Under the pieces are notes generated by a model. It was not told the DNA's origin, did no database searches, and saw nothing but the letters and a program-made list of their open reading frames with translations. The translations under genes were made by a program, and so were the position numbers. Shown here piece by piece: positions 34,940-44,083 of a stretch of 52,342 bases of DNA (position 1 is its first letter; every line of letters begins with the position of its first letter). The DNA is from Alphaproteobacteria bacterium (GTDB taxonomy: Bacteria > Pseudomonadota > Alphaproteobacteria > UBA2966): NCBI GenBank assembly GCA_021296255.1, contig JAGWAU010000014.1, forward strand, positions 9,114 to 61,455, given 5' to 3'.

Positions 34940-35029
34940 TTCAAGCCTTCCTGATGTCGACGACGGTCATGGCAAACGGATACAACGCTTGATAACGCTC
35001 TTGCCCTATCCGCTCAATCACGTGCGACG

Positions 35030-36298
35030 TTGACCGATCCCGCAACGCCATCCGACGGGCCCGCGGCCGCACCGCGCTCCAACCCGCTCGCCCTGTTGGG
35101 TGAGCGCACTTTCTTCGCGTTGTGGCTCACGGGGGCCATCGTCGCCGTCATACGCTGGCTCGAGGTCCTGGCGATCGGCGTGTTCGCCTTCGATCTGACG
35201 GGCTCGCCTCTCATCGTCTCGTTCCTCCTGTTGATCCGCACGGTCCCGATGTCGGTGGTCGGGTTCTGGGTGGCCCTGCTCGCGGAGAGGGTGGGTCCGC
35301 GCCGGCTGCTCCTAGCGATGCTCGGAGCGATGATCCCGGTCTCGCTGGTTCTCGGCGCTCTGGTCCATCTCGGTGCGATCGAGATATGGCACCTGTCCGT
35401 CGGCGTGGTCCTGAGCGGCTGTCTGCAGGCAGCCGACATGCCGGTTCGCCGCATCATGCTGGGTGAAGTCGCGGGCCTCTCGCGCATCGGCGCCGCGATG
35501 GCGCTGGATGCGTCGACCAACCACATCACCCGTCTGCTCGGTCCCATGCTGGGCGGAGTCCTGTTGGTGACCATCGGTCTCGAAGGCGCCTTCGTCACGA
35601 GTGCCGCGCTCTACGCGGTCGGTATCTGCCTGCTTTTGACGATCCGCGTGGGAGAATCCTCTCGCACCATGGCCGGCACAACGTTTCTGCGGAACCTGAT
35701 CGAGGGTGTCCGCCTCGTTCGGGAGAACCGCATGCTCGTCGGGTTTCTCTCGGTGACCGTGATCTACAACATCTGCGGTTTCCCGTTCCTGTCCATGGTG
35801 CCGGTGATCGGCAAGGACGTACTCGGCATGGACCCGGTGGCCGTGGGCCTTCTCGCCGGCGCCGAAGGGGCCGGGGCGTTCGTCGGCTCCATGTTCGTCG
35901 CCGTGTTCGCCCGAACGACATGGTTCCTGAGGATCTACCTTTACGGAACGATGCTGGGACTGACCATGATCCTGCTGTTCGGCCTGTCGAGCACGGCGCT
36001 GCTGTCGTCGCTGATGATGCCCATCGTCGGCCTCGGGGCCGCGGGCTTCGGCGCGATGCAGAGCGCGGTCATCTTCTCTTCCGCGCCGCCGCACCTGCGG
36101 GGACGCCTGATGGGCGTGCTCGTCGTGTGCATCGGTGTCAGCCCCTTGGGCTACCTCCAGCTCGGATTGCTGGCCGAGTGGTTCGGCGCCTCGTCCGCCG
36201 TCACCATCGTCGCGATCCAAGGGTTGGTCGCCTTGGCACTCGTCACTTGGCGATGGCCGGAGCTGTGCCGACGCCTGGCGCCAGCCGCGCACGATTAG
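35030..36298 (+). CDS. Major facilitator superfamily transporter
   Basis: This is a ~422-residue twelve-helix MFS protein of the MFS_3/enterobactin-exporter-like type, often linked to export. Text includes FFALWLTGAIVAVIRWLEVL at helix 1, VALLAERVGPRRLLLAMLGA around loop 2-3, and a C-terminal half with PHLRGRLMGVLVVCIGVSPL. The start is uncertain: a TTG gives a 26-residue hydrophilic lead, and no in-frame ATG precedes helix 1. It is convergent with the next gene, with six bases between stops. Confidence 0.85.
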   Translation: MTDPATPSDGPAAAPRSNPLALLGERTFFALWLTGAIVAVIRWLEVLAIGVFAFDLTGSPLIVSFLLLIRTVPMSVVGFWVALLAERVGPRRLLLAMLGAMIPVSLVLGALVHLGAIEIWHLSVGVVLSGCLQAADMPVRRIMLGEVAGLSRIGAAMALDASTNHITRLLGPMLGGVLLVTIGLEGAFVTSAALYAVGICLLLTIRVGESSRTMAGTTFLRNLIEGVRLVRENRMLVGFLSVTVIYNICGFPFLSMVPVIGKDVLGMDPVAVGLLAGAEGAGAFVGSMFVAVFARTTWFLRIYLYGTMLGLTMILLFGLSSTALLSSLMMPIVGLGAAGFGAMQSAVIFSSAPPHLRGRLMGVLVVCIGVSPLGYLQLGLLAEWFGASSAVTIVAIQGLVALALVTWRWPELCRRLAPAAHD

Positions 36299-36304
36299 CA
36301 GCGC

Positions 36305-37318
36305 TCAATACGAATCTCCCAATCCGAACGCTCCTGCCAGCAGCTCGTAACTTCGGTGCCGGACCCCCTCGTCATAGGTCCAGGTCACGATGGCCATCTC
36401 CTGCACACCGATCCGTTCGGCGAGCTCCCTGACGTGCGCCGCGACCGCGTCGGGCGTTCCCACGAACGACTCTCGGCGCAGCTGCTCGATCCTCGCCCGT
36501 TCCTGGGCGCCAAGCGGCTGGGCCGCCGCGGCCTCGGGCGAGTCCATCGGCAGGAAGACGCCTCGATCGCGGGACAACTGCCAGACCGCCCGAGACGTAT
36601 AGTGATGCTGTGCCTCTTCGTCGGTGTCCGCGGCGAGGCACCAGACGCAGAGCCCGGCGAGCGGCTCGGGAAAACGCTCGCTCGGCTGATAATTCCGGAA
36701 ATAGAGGTCGATGGCGCGTTGCCCCCCGCGCCCATCGGTGAAGAACCAGGCGAAGCAGTACGGCAATCCGAAGTGCGCGGCGAGCTGGGCGCCGTAATCG
36801 GAACTACCGAGAATCCAGACCTCCGGAACCGTGTCGGACTGTGGATACGCCTTGACCATTCCGAAAGGATGGTTCTCGAGCAAAGGCTCCCCATAGACCC
36901 AGGCCATCAGATCGCGGACATCAGCGGGAAAGTGTTCGGCCCGCTCATGGGCCATCGGGTTGAGGGCGAAGGCGGTGCGCCCGTCGGATCCCGGCGCCCG
37001 GCCCAGCCCCAGGTCAATCCGGCCCGGCGCCAGAGCGTCGAGCACCCGGAACTGCTCCGCGACCTTGAACGGGGAGTAATGCGGCAGCATGACACCGGCG
37101 CTGCCGATACGGATGCGGCCGGTCCTGGCGGCGATCGCCGCGATCAGGATCTCCGGCGCAGTCCCGAGGATGGTCGGATGGCTGTGATGCTCGGACACCC
37201 AGAATCGGGCATAGCCCAGTTCCTCGCACAGCTGCGCGAGCGCCACCGTGTCGCGGATCGACTCGTCATGCGGTCGTCCGACGACGGCAATGGATTGATC
37301 AAGGACCGAAACGCGGAT
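36305..37318 (-). CDS. LLM-class flavin-dependent oxidoreductase, unusual start
   Basis: This is a ~337-residue luciferase-like monooxygenase of the MsnO8/alkanal-monooxygenase subgroup. It has VSVLDQSIAVVGRP, LGYARFWVSEHHSHP, GSAGVMLPHYSPFKVAEQFR and DLGLGRAPGSDGR. Homologues start just before the VSVLDQS strand. Here no ATG, GTG or TTG exists at that place: a good ribosome site (GAGGAGG) is followed by ATC-ATC-CGC. AUC initiation or a changed ATG is therefore inferred. The first standard codon is a GTG 24 codons further in, which would delete the first strand. Confidence 0.85.
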   Translation of the reverse strand: MRVSVLDQSIAVVGRPHDESIRDTVALAQLCEELGYARFWVSEHHSHPTILGTAPEILIAAIAARTGRIRIGSAGVMLPHYSPFKVAEQFRVLDALAPGRIDLGLGRAPGSDGRTAFALNPMAHERAEHFPADVRDLMAWVYGEPLLENHPFGMVKAYPQSDTVPEVWILGSSDYGAQLAAHFGLPYCFAWFFTDGRGGQRAIDLYFRNYQPSERFPEPLAGLCVWCLAADTDEEAQHHYTSRAVWQLSRDRGVFLPMDSPEAAAAQPLGAQERARIEQLRRESFVGTPDAVAAHVRELAERIGVQEMAIVTWTYDEGVRHRSYELLAGAFGLGDSY

Positions 37319-37366
37319 GATCGACCTCCTCTCTACTAAAGCGCACAGCCTACACTACGAAGGTCG

Positions 37367-39985
37367 GTGCATCAGGCATCCGAAGACAAACCGGCGATGG
37401 AGGTCTTGACCGTGAACGCCATCCAGGATGGTCCCGCTTCCTCACTTTTCTCGCCGATCGATTTTGACGGAGACGTCGGTCTCCGTGACCTCGACGACCG
37501 CCACGTCTCACCCGAAATGCTCGCGGAGATCGAGCACGCCCACGGCGGCGACAGTGTCGCCTGGGGCATCCCGTTTCGAATCCGCAGGGTACTGCTCGTT
37601 CGCGACGAGTTCGCAAGAGTGGACATCTCTCCGACGAAGGCCGCCTGGTTCGTGTTTCTGCACACGTCAGACACCAGACCCGACGAGGCCAACGCGCATG
37701 GTTTCGTCTCGCCGATGCATGGGATTGGCAAGCTGGGCGAACACGCGGCGGATTATGTCTTCTTCTACGGTGACGGGTCTACCGAACGGGCCGCCGTTCG
37801 GCGCCGGCACGAGATCGGCACGTTCGATTTTCGTTGGGGCGAAAACTGCACCCGGTCGGTCCCCGCCGGAAAGCCTCGCCCGATCCGCCCCCCGTCGCAA
37901 GAGCCCATGGCGATACGGTGGGGCCGCCGCCAAAAGCCGGCCATGACCGCGCGAAGCAATCCGGGCCGGGGACCGTAGACCAACTACTTGTGGGCGTTCG
38001 AAAACCCACACCCGGAGAAGGCCGTGACCGGACTGGGCTTCGAGCCCAAAAGCGGAACGGTGATCGTCTCCGCGGTTTCCTCCGGACACGCGCAGGGCAT
38101 GCCGCTTCGGTGGGGGACTCGGCGGAAGGCAGTCATCAAGCTACCCCGGAGCGTCGTCCAGACTTACGAATTCGACGAGCATGACCTGCTCGACCATGTC
38201 CAGCTCGATCTCGGACAGGTCATCTCGGCGACGCCACGGCTGATCTACCCGAACGACAAATGGGCCGAGACACGCCAGAACCGGCAGCCCACACGCGCGA
38301 GCGACGAAGTGATCGTGGAGTTCACGGCCCATGACGAGGCACGGTTCCATCTCTCGGGAGGTGAGTGCATTCCCGTCGCGCGACTCGAGGACGCCACGGC
38401 GACCGCCGATCCGGTTATCCGGCGGGTCCCGCCCGCAACCCAACGTGTCCAGTTCCGGGTGGTGGAGACGGGGTCGACGGTCCCCGTTCCCGTGAAGCTC
38501 CACGTGCATGGCGCCGACGGCGAGTATCTCCCGCCGCTTGACCGGCATCGAATGCCGAATCCAGCCTGGTTCGAGGATTACGGTGCCGACCTCTGTCACG
38601 GCGAGCACACCTGCGTTTACATTCCGGGAGAGATTTCGATCAATCTGCCCCTCGGCAACGTCTTTCTGGAGGTCACCAAAGGGTTCGAGATCGCACCGAT
38701 CCGCAGGACCGTCCAGGTGACCGGCGACACCCATACCATCACCATCGAGTTGGACAGGGTCCTGGATTGGCGTATGAGGGGCTGGGTAACGGCCGACACT
38801 CACGTTCATTTCCTGTCACCGGGCACGGCCATGCTCGAAGGCGCCGCGGAAGGCGTCAACGTCATCAATCTCCTCGCCAGCTAGTGGGGTGAACTGATGA
38901 CCAACGTGGGCGACTTCGACGGAAAATCCACCTTCGGCACCCGGGAAGCGGGTGGTGACGGCGAGCACCTCGTCCGCGTCGGCACAGAGAATCGCCAGCA
39001 CGTCCTAGGGCACATCTCGCTGATCGGCTACCGCGGGAACATGATCTCGCCGCTGTGCACCGGCGGGCCCGACGAATCCGCCCTGGGAGATCCCGTCGAG
39101 ATTCTGATCAGCGAATGGGCGAAGCAGTGCCGGGACCAAGGAGGGCTGGTGGTCCTGCCCCATTTCCCCGACCCGAGGCTGGAAAACGCCGCGACGCTCG
39201 TTCTGGAACGCGCCGACGCGGTGGAGATGTGCTCGCAGGACGATTTCTACCATAGCATCGACCCTTATTCGTTGTCCGACTGGTATCGCTATCTCAACAA
39301 CGGCTATCTCGTCCCCGCCGTGGGCGGCACCGACAAGATGGGCACCACCTGGGCCGTCGGGACGATCCGCACCTACGCGCGACTGCCGGACGATACGCCG
39401 TTCACCTACGACGCCTGGATGGAGGCGGTTCGCAACGCGCGCACCTTCGTGACCTATGGACCCCTGCTGGAGTTCGACGTGGACGGCCGGGAAATGGGCC
39501 GGCGCATGCTCTTGACCGCGGATGGCGGCACTGTGGACGCGACTTGGACCGTGGCGAGCGCGACGGTTCCCATGACGCGCGTGGAGTTGGTCGTCAATGG
39601 TGAGATCCGCGAATCCCGATCCGTGAAAGCCGATGCGGACAGCGGATACTGGTCGGTCCACATCGACCGGAGCGCATGGCTCGCGCTTCTCGTGCGGGCG
39701 AAATACGAGGACAAGCCGGAGATGATTGCCGCCCACTCGACGCCCGTAATGGTCGAGGTGGAGGGCTCACCGTTTTTCGCCGCGGCAGACGCCTTGACGA
39801 TTCTCGAGCAGATCGAGGGGTTGATGGCGTACCTCGATACCATCGGCACGCGCGCGGAGTCGAAGCGCACGGCCGAAATGCGGCTTCTGCTCCAGAGCGC
39901 CTATCGGCGTCTGCACAACCGGATGCACGAGATGGGCTTCGACCATCCCCACTCACACTCGACGGATCATCCGGAACATCGCTGA
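37367..39985 (+). pseudogene. CehA/McbA-type metallohydrolase gene with two in-frame amber codons
   Basis: One uninterrupted frame of ~872 codons carries two TAG codons, at 37976-37978 and 38882-38884. Without them it reads as a large CehA/McbA-like hydrolase. There is an N-terminal beta domain (RRVLLVRDEFARVDISPTKA), a middle region (RPIRPPSQEPMAIRWGRRQK), and a PHP-like metal site (GWVTADTHVHFLSPGTAMLE). After that come WGELMTNVGDFDGK, VRVGTENRQHVLGHI and GGTDKMGTTWAVGTIRTYAR. Family members hydrolyse carbamates and related esters. The second TAG stands where homologues have Gln (CAG) in LLA-(Q)-WGEL; the first falls between NPGRGP and TNYLWAF. The start is GTG, or an ATG ten codons in. Confidence 0.75.
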
Positions 39986-40016
39986 CCGGGACGGCTTGAG
40001 CGTGGCACGTCGTGTA

Positions 40017-41288
40017 TCAGCGCTTCTCGAAATCGACCCGCTCGTCGACGGGGAGGCCGAGGAGATGGCGCCGCAGGCAGTCGAGGCCCATCTCCGCCGC
40101 ACCCAGACGCACCCACTGACGGCCGCCCATGAGGCGCGCCCATCGCACGGCAGTCCCGTTCTCGTCGGCGATTCCGATACAGACGTTGGCGCCGAATTCC
40201 ATCCTGTCCTCGCCCTCGTCCAGCTCGATGAGCACCGCAAGGGCATGACTTGCCGCGCCGTCTCCCCGGAGCGCTTCAGCGACCGCGGACGCCGCGTCGG
40301 TGGTAACACTGACGGCAGCCGTTTCCTCGTCGAGACCGACGGACTCGGCAAGATTGGCGAGGTCACGGGCCACGACGCCCCGGCGGAACAGGGTCTCGGC
40401 CCCTTCAAGCGGAGCGATCCGCGCCGCCAAATCACCGCCGGTGTACATCTCCGCCGTCGAAAGCGATCCGGCGCGGGACTCCAGGCTGGAAAGGATGACG
40501 CTTTCGATGGTGTCGGCGTCCTCGGCGACGATGAAATTGCCGTAGCGGCGCCGGATCTCTTCCGCCACCGGAGCGATCGCGCGCTCTACTTCGTCCGCAT
40601 CAGCACCGCGCGCCACCAGCTTGGTTTCGAGCTGGGGATAATGTGATTGAAAACCAAGCTTTACGCCGCCGTTCGGCGCGAGCGACTCCACGTCGCGCAG
40701 CAGTTCGTCAGCACGTGATTCGCCGATACCGAACGAATGGAATCGCTTCATTCGCGTCACGCCTTGCAGGCCGCTTGCCTTCAACAGCCTGGGCAATATC
40801 TGCTCGTCGAGCATTTTGCGCAGTTCACGGGGCACGCCGGGCGTGAAATAGAAGCGCGCCGGCCCGATGCGGATGGCGAACCCGCATGCGGTCCCGATCG
40901 GGTTGTCGAGGACCTCGGCGCCCTTGGGCAGCATCGCCTGCTTGCGATTGACTTCGGGCATCACCCGGTTGCGGCGGCTGTAGTATTGCTGCATGCGGGC
41001 GAGCCAGCCCTCGTCGAGTTCCAGCTCGACGCCCGCCGCCTGGCCCGCCACCTCCTGCGACAGGTCGTCGACCGTCGGACCCAGACCACCGTTCACGATG
41101 ACAGCATCCGCGCGCTCCGCCGCCTGCCGGAACGCCGCCAACAGGCTCTCCCGATCGTCGCCAACCGTCGTGCCCCAGGTCACGGACAGGCCGACCTCCT
41201 CGAGGCGCCGGGCCATATGGCTGTAGTTGGTATTGACCGTCTTGCCGGTGAGGATCTCGTCACCGGTACAAAGAATTTCGATACGCAT
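40017..41288 (-). CDS. CinA-family protein with degenerate amidase domain
   Basis: The gene encodes 423 residues. The N-terminal MoCF domain is well kept: MRIEILCTGDEILTGKTVNT, IVNGGLGPTVDDLSQEVAGQ, YFTPGVPRELRKML. In CinA it is a pyrophosphatase for ADP-ribose/NMN-type nucleotides. The C-terminal nicotinamide-nucleotide amidase domain has drifted: STAEMYTGGDLAARIA stands in place of the ESCTGG motif, so the nucleophilic serine is Met-Tyr. The usual TYSN tyrosine is RGVVARDL, and no GIAGP loop is visible. Amidase activity is therefore unlikely. A longer open frame upstream is read-through of the aminotransferase strand. Confidence 0.85.
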   Translation of the reverse strand: MRIEILCTGDEILTGKTVNTNYSHMARRLEEVGLSVTWGTTVGDDRESLLAAFRQAAERADAVIVNGGLGPTVDDLSQEVAGQAAGVELELDEGWLARMQQYYSRRNRVMPEVNRKQAMLPKGAEVLDNPIGTACGFAIRIGPARFYFTPGVPRELRKMLDEQILPRLLKASGLQGVTRMKRFHSFGIGESRADELLRDVESLAPNGGVKLGFQSHYPQLETKLVARGADADEVERAIAPVAEEIRRRYGNFIVAEDADTIESVILSSLESRAGSLSTAEMYTGGDLAARIAPLEGAETLFRRGVVARDLANLAESVGLDEETAAVSVTTDAASAVAEALRGDGAASHALAVLIELDEGEDRMEFGANVCIGIADENGTAVRWARLMGGRQWVRLGAAEMGLDCLRRHLLGLPVDERVDFEKR

Positions 41289-41330
41289 CACCCGGTTCTC
41301 GATCGGCGGCGGCGCCAGGACGTTATCGGC

Positions 41331-41379
41331 GGGATGACGTGGGATGAAGTGAGATGATGCGGGATGATGCGGGATCTTC
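41331..41379 (-). repeat. Decamer tandem repeat upstream of cinA
   Basis: Almost five copies of a 10-base unit stand head to tail on the plus strand: GGGATGACGT, GGGATGAAGT, GAGATGATGC, GGGATGATGC, GGGATCTTCC. The period equals about one helical turn. It lies 43 bases upstream of the cinA ATG and 22 bases after the aminotransferase stop, so it sits in the only place a cinA promoter or operator could be. Confidence 0.65.
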
Positions 41380-41401
41380 CAACGGTTCAGATTCCGCCCG
41401 A

Positions 41402-42676
41402 TCACGCCGCCGCGCCGCGGCTCAGCTCGGCGACCGAATCGGCGAAGGCGTCGAGCGCGTGGCCCACGTCCCCTTCGTCGTGGGCGCACGAGACGTAGAA
41501 CTTGTTCTCTCCCTTGAGGACGCCGCGTTCCCGCAACAGGGCATTGCATCGCGCCATCAACCGCTGATCGCCCAGGGAGGTGCGATAGTCGACGACCTCC
41601 TGGCCGGTAAAGACCACCTCGAACATCGGCGGCGCGCCGGTCACGCGCGCAGGGATTCCGGCCTTGTCCAGGGTCTCGGCAAATCCGTCCATCAGCGCCC
41701 GTCCGGTCTTGAAGAGGTTCTCGAAGGTGCCGGGCCGTCGCAGGATTTCCAGGGTCTTGCGGCCCGCCGCCGCGGCGACCGGGTTCCCGGACAGCGTGCC
41801 CACCTGCATCAGGAAGGCGTCCTCTCCCACGACCCCCTTGTCGAAGTGCGCCATGATGTCTTCGCGACCGCCGATGGCCGCGAGCGGGAAACCACCGCCG
41901 ATCGCCTTGCCCATGGTGCAAAGGTCGGGGGTAACGCCGTAAAACTCCTGAGCCCCGCCGTACGCGAAACGGAAGCCCGTCACGACCTCGTCGAAAACGA
42001 GCAACAAACCGTTCTCCCGAGTCAGCTCTCGCAGGCCTTCCAGGAATCCCGGCCGTGGCGGGATGATGCGTTGACATGGCTCCACCATGATCGCGGCGAT
42101 TTCACCGCGATGTTCGCGGATCAGGCCGGCCACGGTGTCGAGGTCGTTGTAAGGCGCCACCAGCATCTCGTCCTCGACGCTCCTGGGGATCCCGGCCGAG
42201 TCTGCGATCGGCCTTGGGAAATTGCTCGACCGCGCCGGCGCCAGACTCATCAGCCCGTAGTCGCTCATGCCGTGATAACCGCCCTCGAACTTGAGAATCT
42301 TGTCGCGCCCCGTGTGGGCCCTGGCGAGCCGCATCGCATAGAGGTCAGCCTCCGAGCCCGTACTGACGAAACGCACCTGCTCGACGCAGGCGACGGCATC
42401 GACGATGTCCGCGGCAAGCCGGATTCCCTCCTCGTTGTTCGCGAAGAACGTGGTGCCTTTGGCGACGCGATCCTGCGCCACGGCGAGGACCTCCGGATGC
42501 GCGTGGCCAAGGAGCATGGGTCCCGAACCCAGGAGGAAGTCGACGTATTCCTTGCCGTCGATATCCCACACCCGGCCGCCGCGTCCCTCGGCGATGACGA
42601 TTTCATGCGGCACGTTGCCGAAAGTCCCCCCGGGCAAGACCCGCCTCGCAAGTTCAACGACCTTTCGCTCGTTCAT
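41402..42676 (-). CDS. Class III aminotransferase, glutamate-1-semialdehyde mutase-like
   Basis: This is a 424-residue PLP enzyme related to HemL and omega-aminotransferases. The PLP lysine is Lys257 in DLCTMGKAIGGGFPLAAIGG, the cofactor aspartate is Asp229 in LLVFDEVVTGFR, phosphate contacts are in FVSTGSEADLYAMRLARA (103-120), and an N-terminal block reads LLGSGPMLLGHAHPEV. HemL normally moves an amino group within glutamate-1-semialdehyde. The text of this protein is too diverged, and the neighbours too catabolic, to call it HemL. It lies upstream of cinA on the same strand. Confidence 0.88.
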   Translation of the reverse strand: MNERKVVELARRVLPGGTFGNVPHEIVIAEGRGGRVWDIDGKEYVDFLLGSGPMLLGHAHPEVLAVAQDRVAKGTTFFANNEEGIRLAADIVDAVACVEQVRFVSTGSEADLYAMRLARAHTGRDKILKFEGGYHGMSDYGLMSLAPARSSNFPRPIADSAGIPRSVEDEMLVAPYNDLDTVAGLIREHRGEIAAIMVEPCQRIIPPRPGFLEGLRELTRENGLLLVFDEVVTGFRFAYGGAQEFYGVTPDLCTMGKAIGGGFPLAAIGGREDIMAHFDKGVVGEDAFLMQVGTLSGNPVAAAAGRKTLEILRRPGTFENLFKTGRALMDGFAETLDKAGIPARVTGAPPMFEVVFTGQEVVDYRTSLGDQRLMARCNALLRERGVLKGENKFYVSCAHDEGDVGHALDAFADSVAELSRGAAA

Positions 42677-42837
42677 CGTTCAGCCCTCGGAAGTCATGGC
42701 CGGCACCTCGCTTCCCGGATTCGGCCGGATGTATGTGATCTTCGCAAGCCGCCAGATCGTACAGCCCGACGTGCAAGATGGCACGACCAAAACCGCAGCC
42801 CCTGTCTCCGACTCACGCAGACATCGGGAACCCCACT

Positions 42838-43818
42838 TCATGCGATGCCCGCCATACCGGCGAAGGCGCGGAGTTCGCGGGGGACGTCCGGCCCGGCAGA
42901 TTGAAAGGCGATCTCGGTCACGCCCATTTCCTCGAGTTCCTCGATCCGCTGCCGCAGCGCGTCCGCTTCGCCGGTGAAGGTATACTTCATGATCAGGTCA
43001 CCCGTGATCACCTTACGATCGATCTCGTTGACGAACGTCAGATGACCCTCGTGGGTGTGGAGATGGCGTACGCTGGGGTCGAACGACTCGATCGTCTCGA
43101 CCCATTCCCTGCCGCCTTTGAGTTCCTCCATCTTGGGCCGGCCCGGCGCCGGGCGGTCGTAGGCTCGGTGAAAGACGACCGAAGCACCACCCCCGGCCGC
43201 CTCGATAACGCGCGGAGAATCGGGATCCTCGCCGGGATCGAGGACCGTGCCCTGGACCAGCAGGGACTGCCATTCGAAACCCGAGCTGACGGGAATCACC
43301 GTGAAAATGCCGTCCGCATGCTGGCGGGCGAGCGCTTCGCCTTTGGGGCCGGCGGTGCCGAACAGCATGGGTATCTTGATGGGCCGTTCGGGGGCTTGGC
43401 CCGGGCCGTGCAGCATCTTGATCATCCTGCCCTCGACCTCAACGATCTCACCGGCGAGCAAACCTTGAACCTGCTGTGCGTACTCGGCGACGAAATCCCA
43501 CTTGTTGGGCTTCTGTCCCATGGCCAGGCGTCCCGAGAACCCGGTGCCCAGCGCGATGTTCACGCGGCCCGGCGCCAAACCGGCCAACGTGGCGATGGCC
43601 GACGCCGTGGCCATGGGATGGCGCAGGCTCGGGATGATCACGCCGGGGCCCAACTCGATGCGGCTGGTCTTCACCGCCGCCACCGCCAATGTGGCGTAGG
43701 TGTCGAGTTGCACCGCCGGCGTATCGAACGCCCAGGCACGGCGGAACCCCAGTTCCTCGGCAAGCCGAATGTGGTCCGGCGTATCCGTGACCGGCGCAAA
43801 CGCACAACTGATGTCCAT
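42838..43818 (-). CDS. LLM-class flavin-dependent oxidoreductase
   Basis: This 326-residue luciferase-like enzyme begins MDISCAFAPVTDTPDHIRLA. It continues ELGFRRAWAFDTPAVQLDTY, IELGPGVIIPSLRHPMATAS, LAPGRVNIALGTGFSGRLAM, and IPMLFGTAGPKGEALARQHA, a methylene-H4MPT-reductase-like pattern. The second of two adjacent ATGs is chosen because GGAGG then lies five bases upstream. Coenzyme (FMN or F420) and substrate are unknown. It is the fourth protein of this superfamily in the window. Confidence 0.88.
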   Translation of the reverse strand: MDISCAFAPVTDTPDHIRLAEELGFRRAWAFDTPAVQLDTYATLAVAAVKTSRIELGPGVIIPSLRHPMATASAIATLAGLAPGRVNIALGTGFSGRLAMGQKPNKWDFVAEYAQQVQGLLAGEIVEVEGRMIKMLHGPGQAPERPIKIPMLFGTAGPKGEALARQHADGIFTVIPVSSGFEWQSLLVQGTVLDPGEDPDSPRVIEAAGGGASVVFHRAYDRPAPGRPKMEELKGGREWVETIESFDPSVRHLHTHEGHLTFVNEIDRKVITGDLIMKYTFTGEADALRQRIEELEEMGVTEIAFQSAGPDVPRELRAFAGMAGIA

Positions 43819-44083
43819 CATCTCCTCCGTCGAAAGTCCCGCTGGAGTCCACAGCAACGGCCGACAGCGGCGTCTTCTTCCGCCGGGTCATCCACCGAGC
43901 CGTCCACGCGGATTCTATGTTCTCAGATGGTATACTTGGTGAGGTTGACGATCGGTAAGACTCTCCTATGAAGTCCACAACCGTAGCCGTACCGGGAGAC
44001 TCTCCGAACGCCCGCTTGGCAACTGGTCCACCACGTTCTGACCAATCGCGCCGCCCAAACGTCGAGTGCAGGGATAGAGCGCC

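Noticed and set aside
43928..43939. TGGTATACTTGG as a GntR-type operator upstream of the hydroxyacid dehydrogenase
   Set aside because: The palindrome is incomplete (GGTATACC would be expected) and no GntR gene is present in the window.
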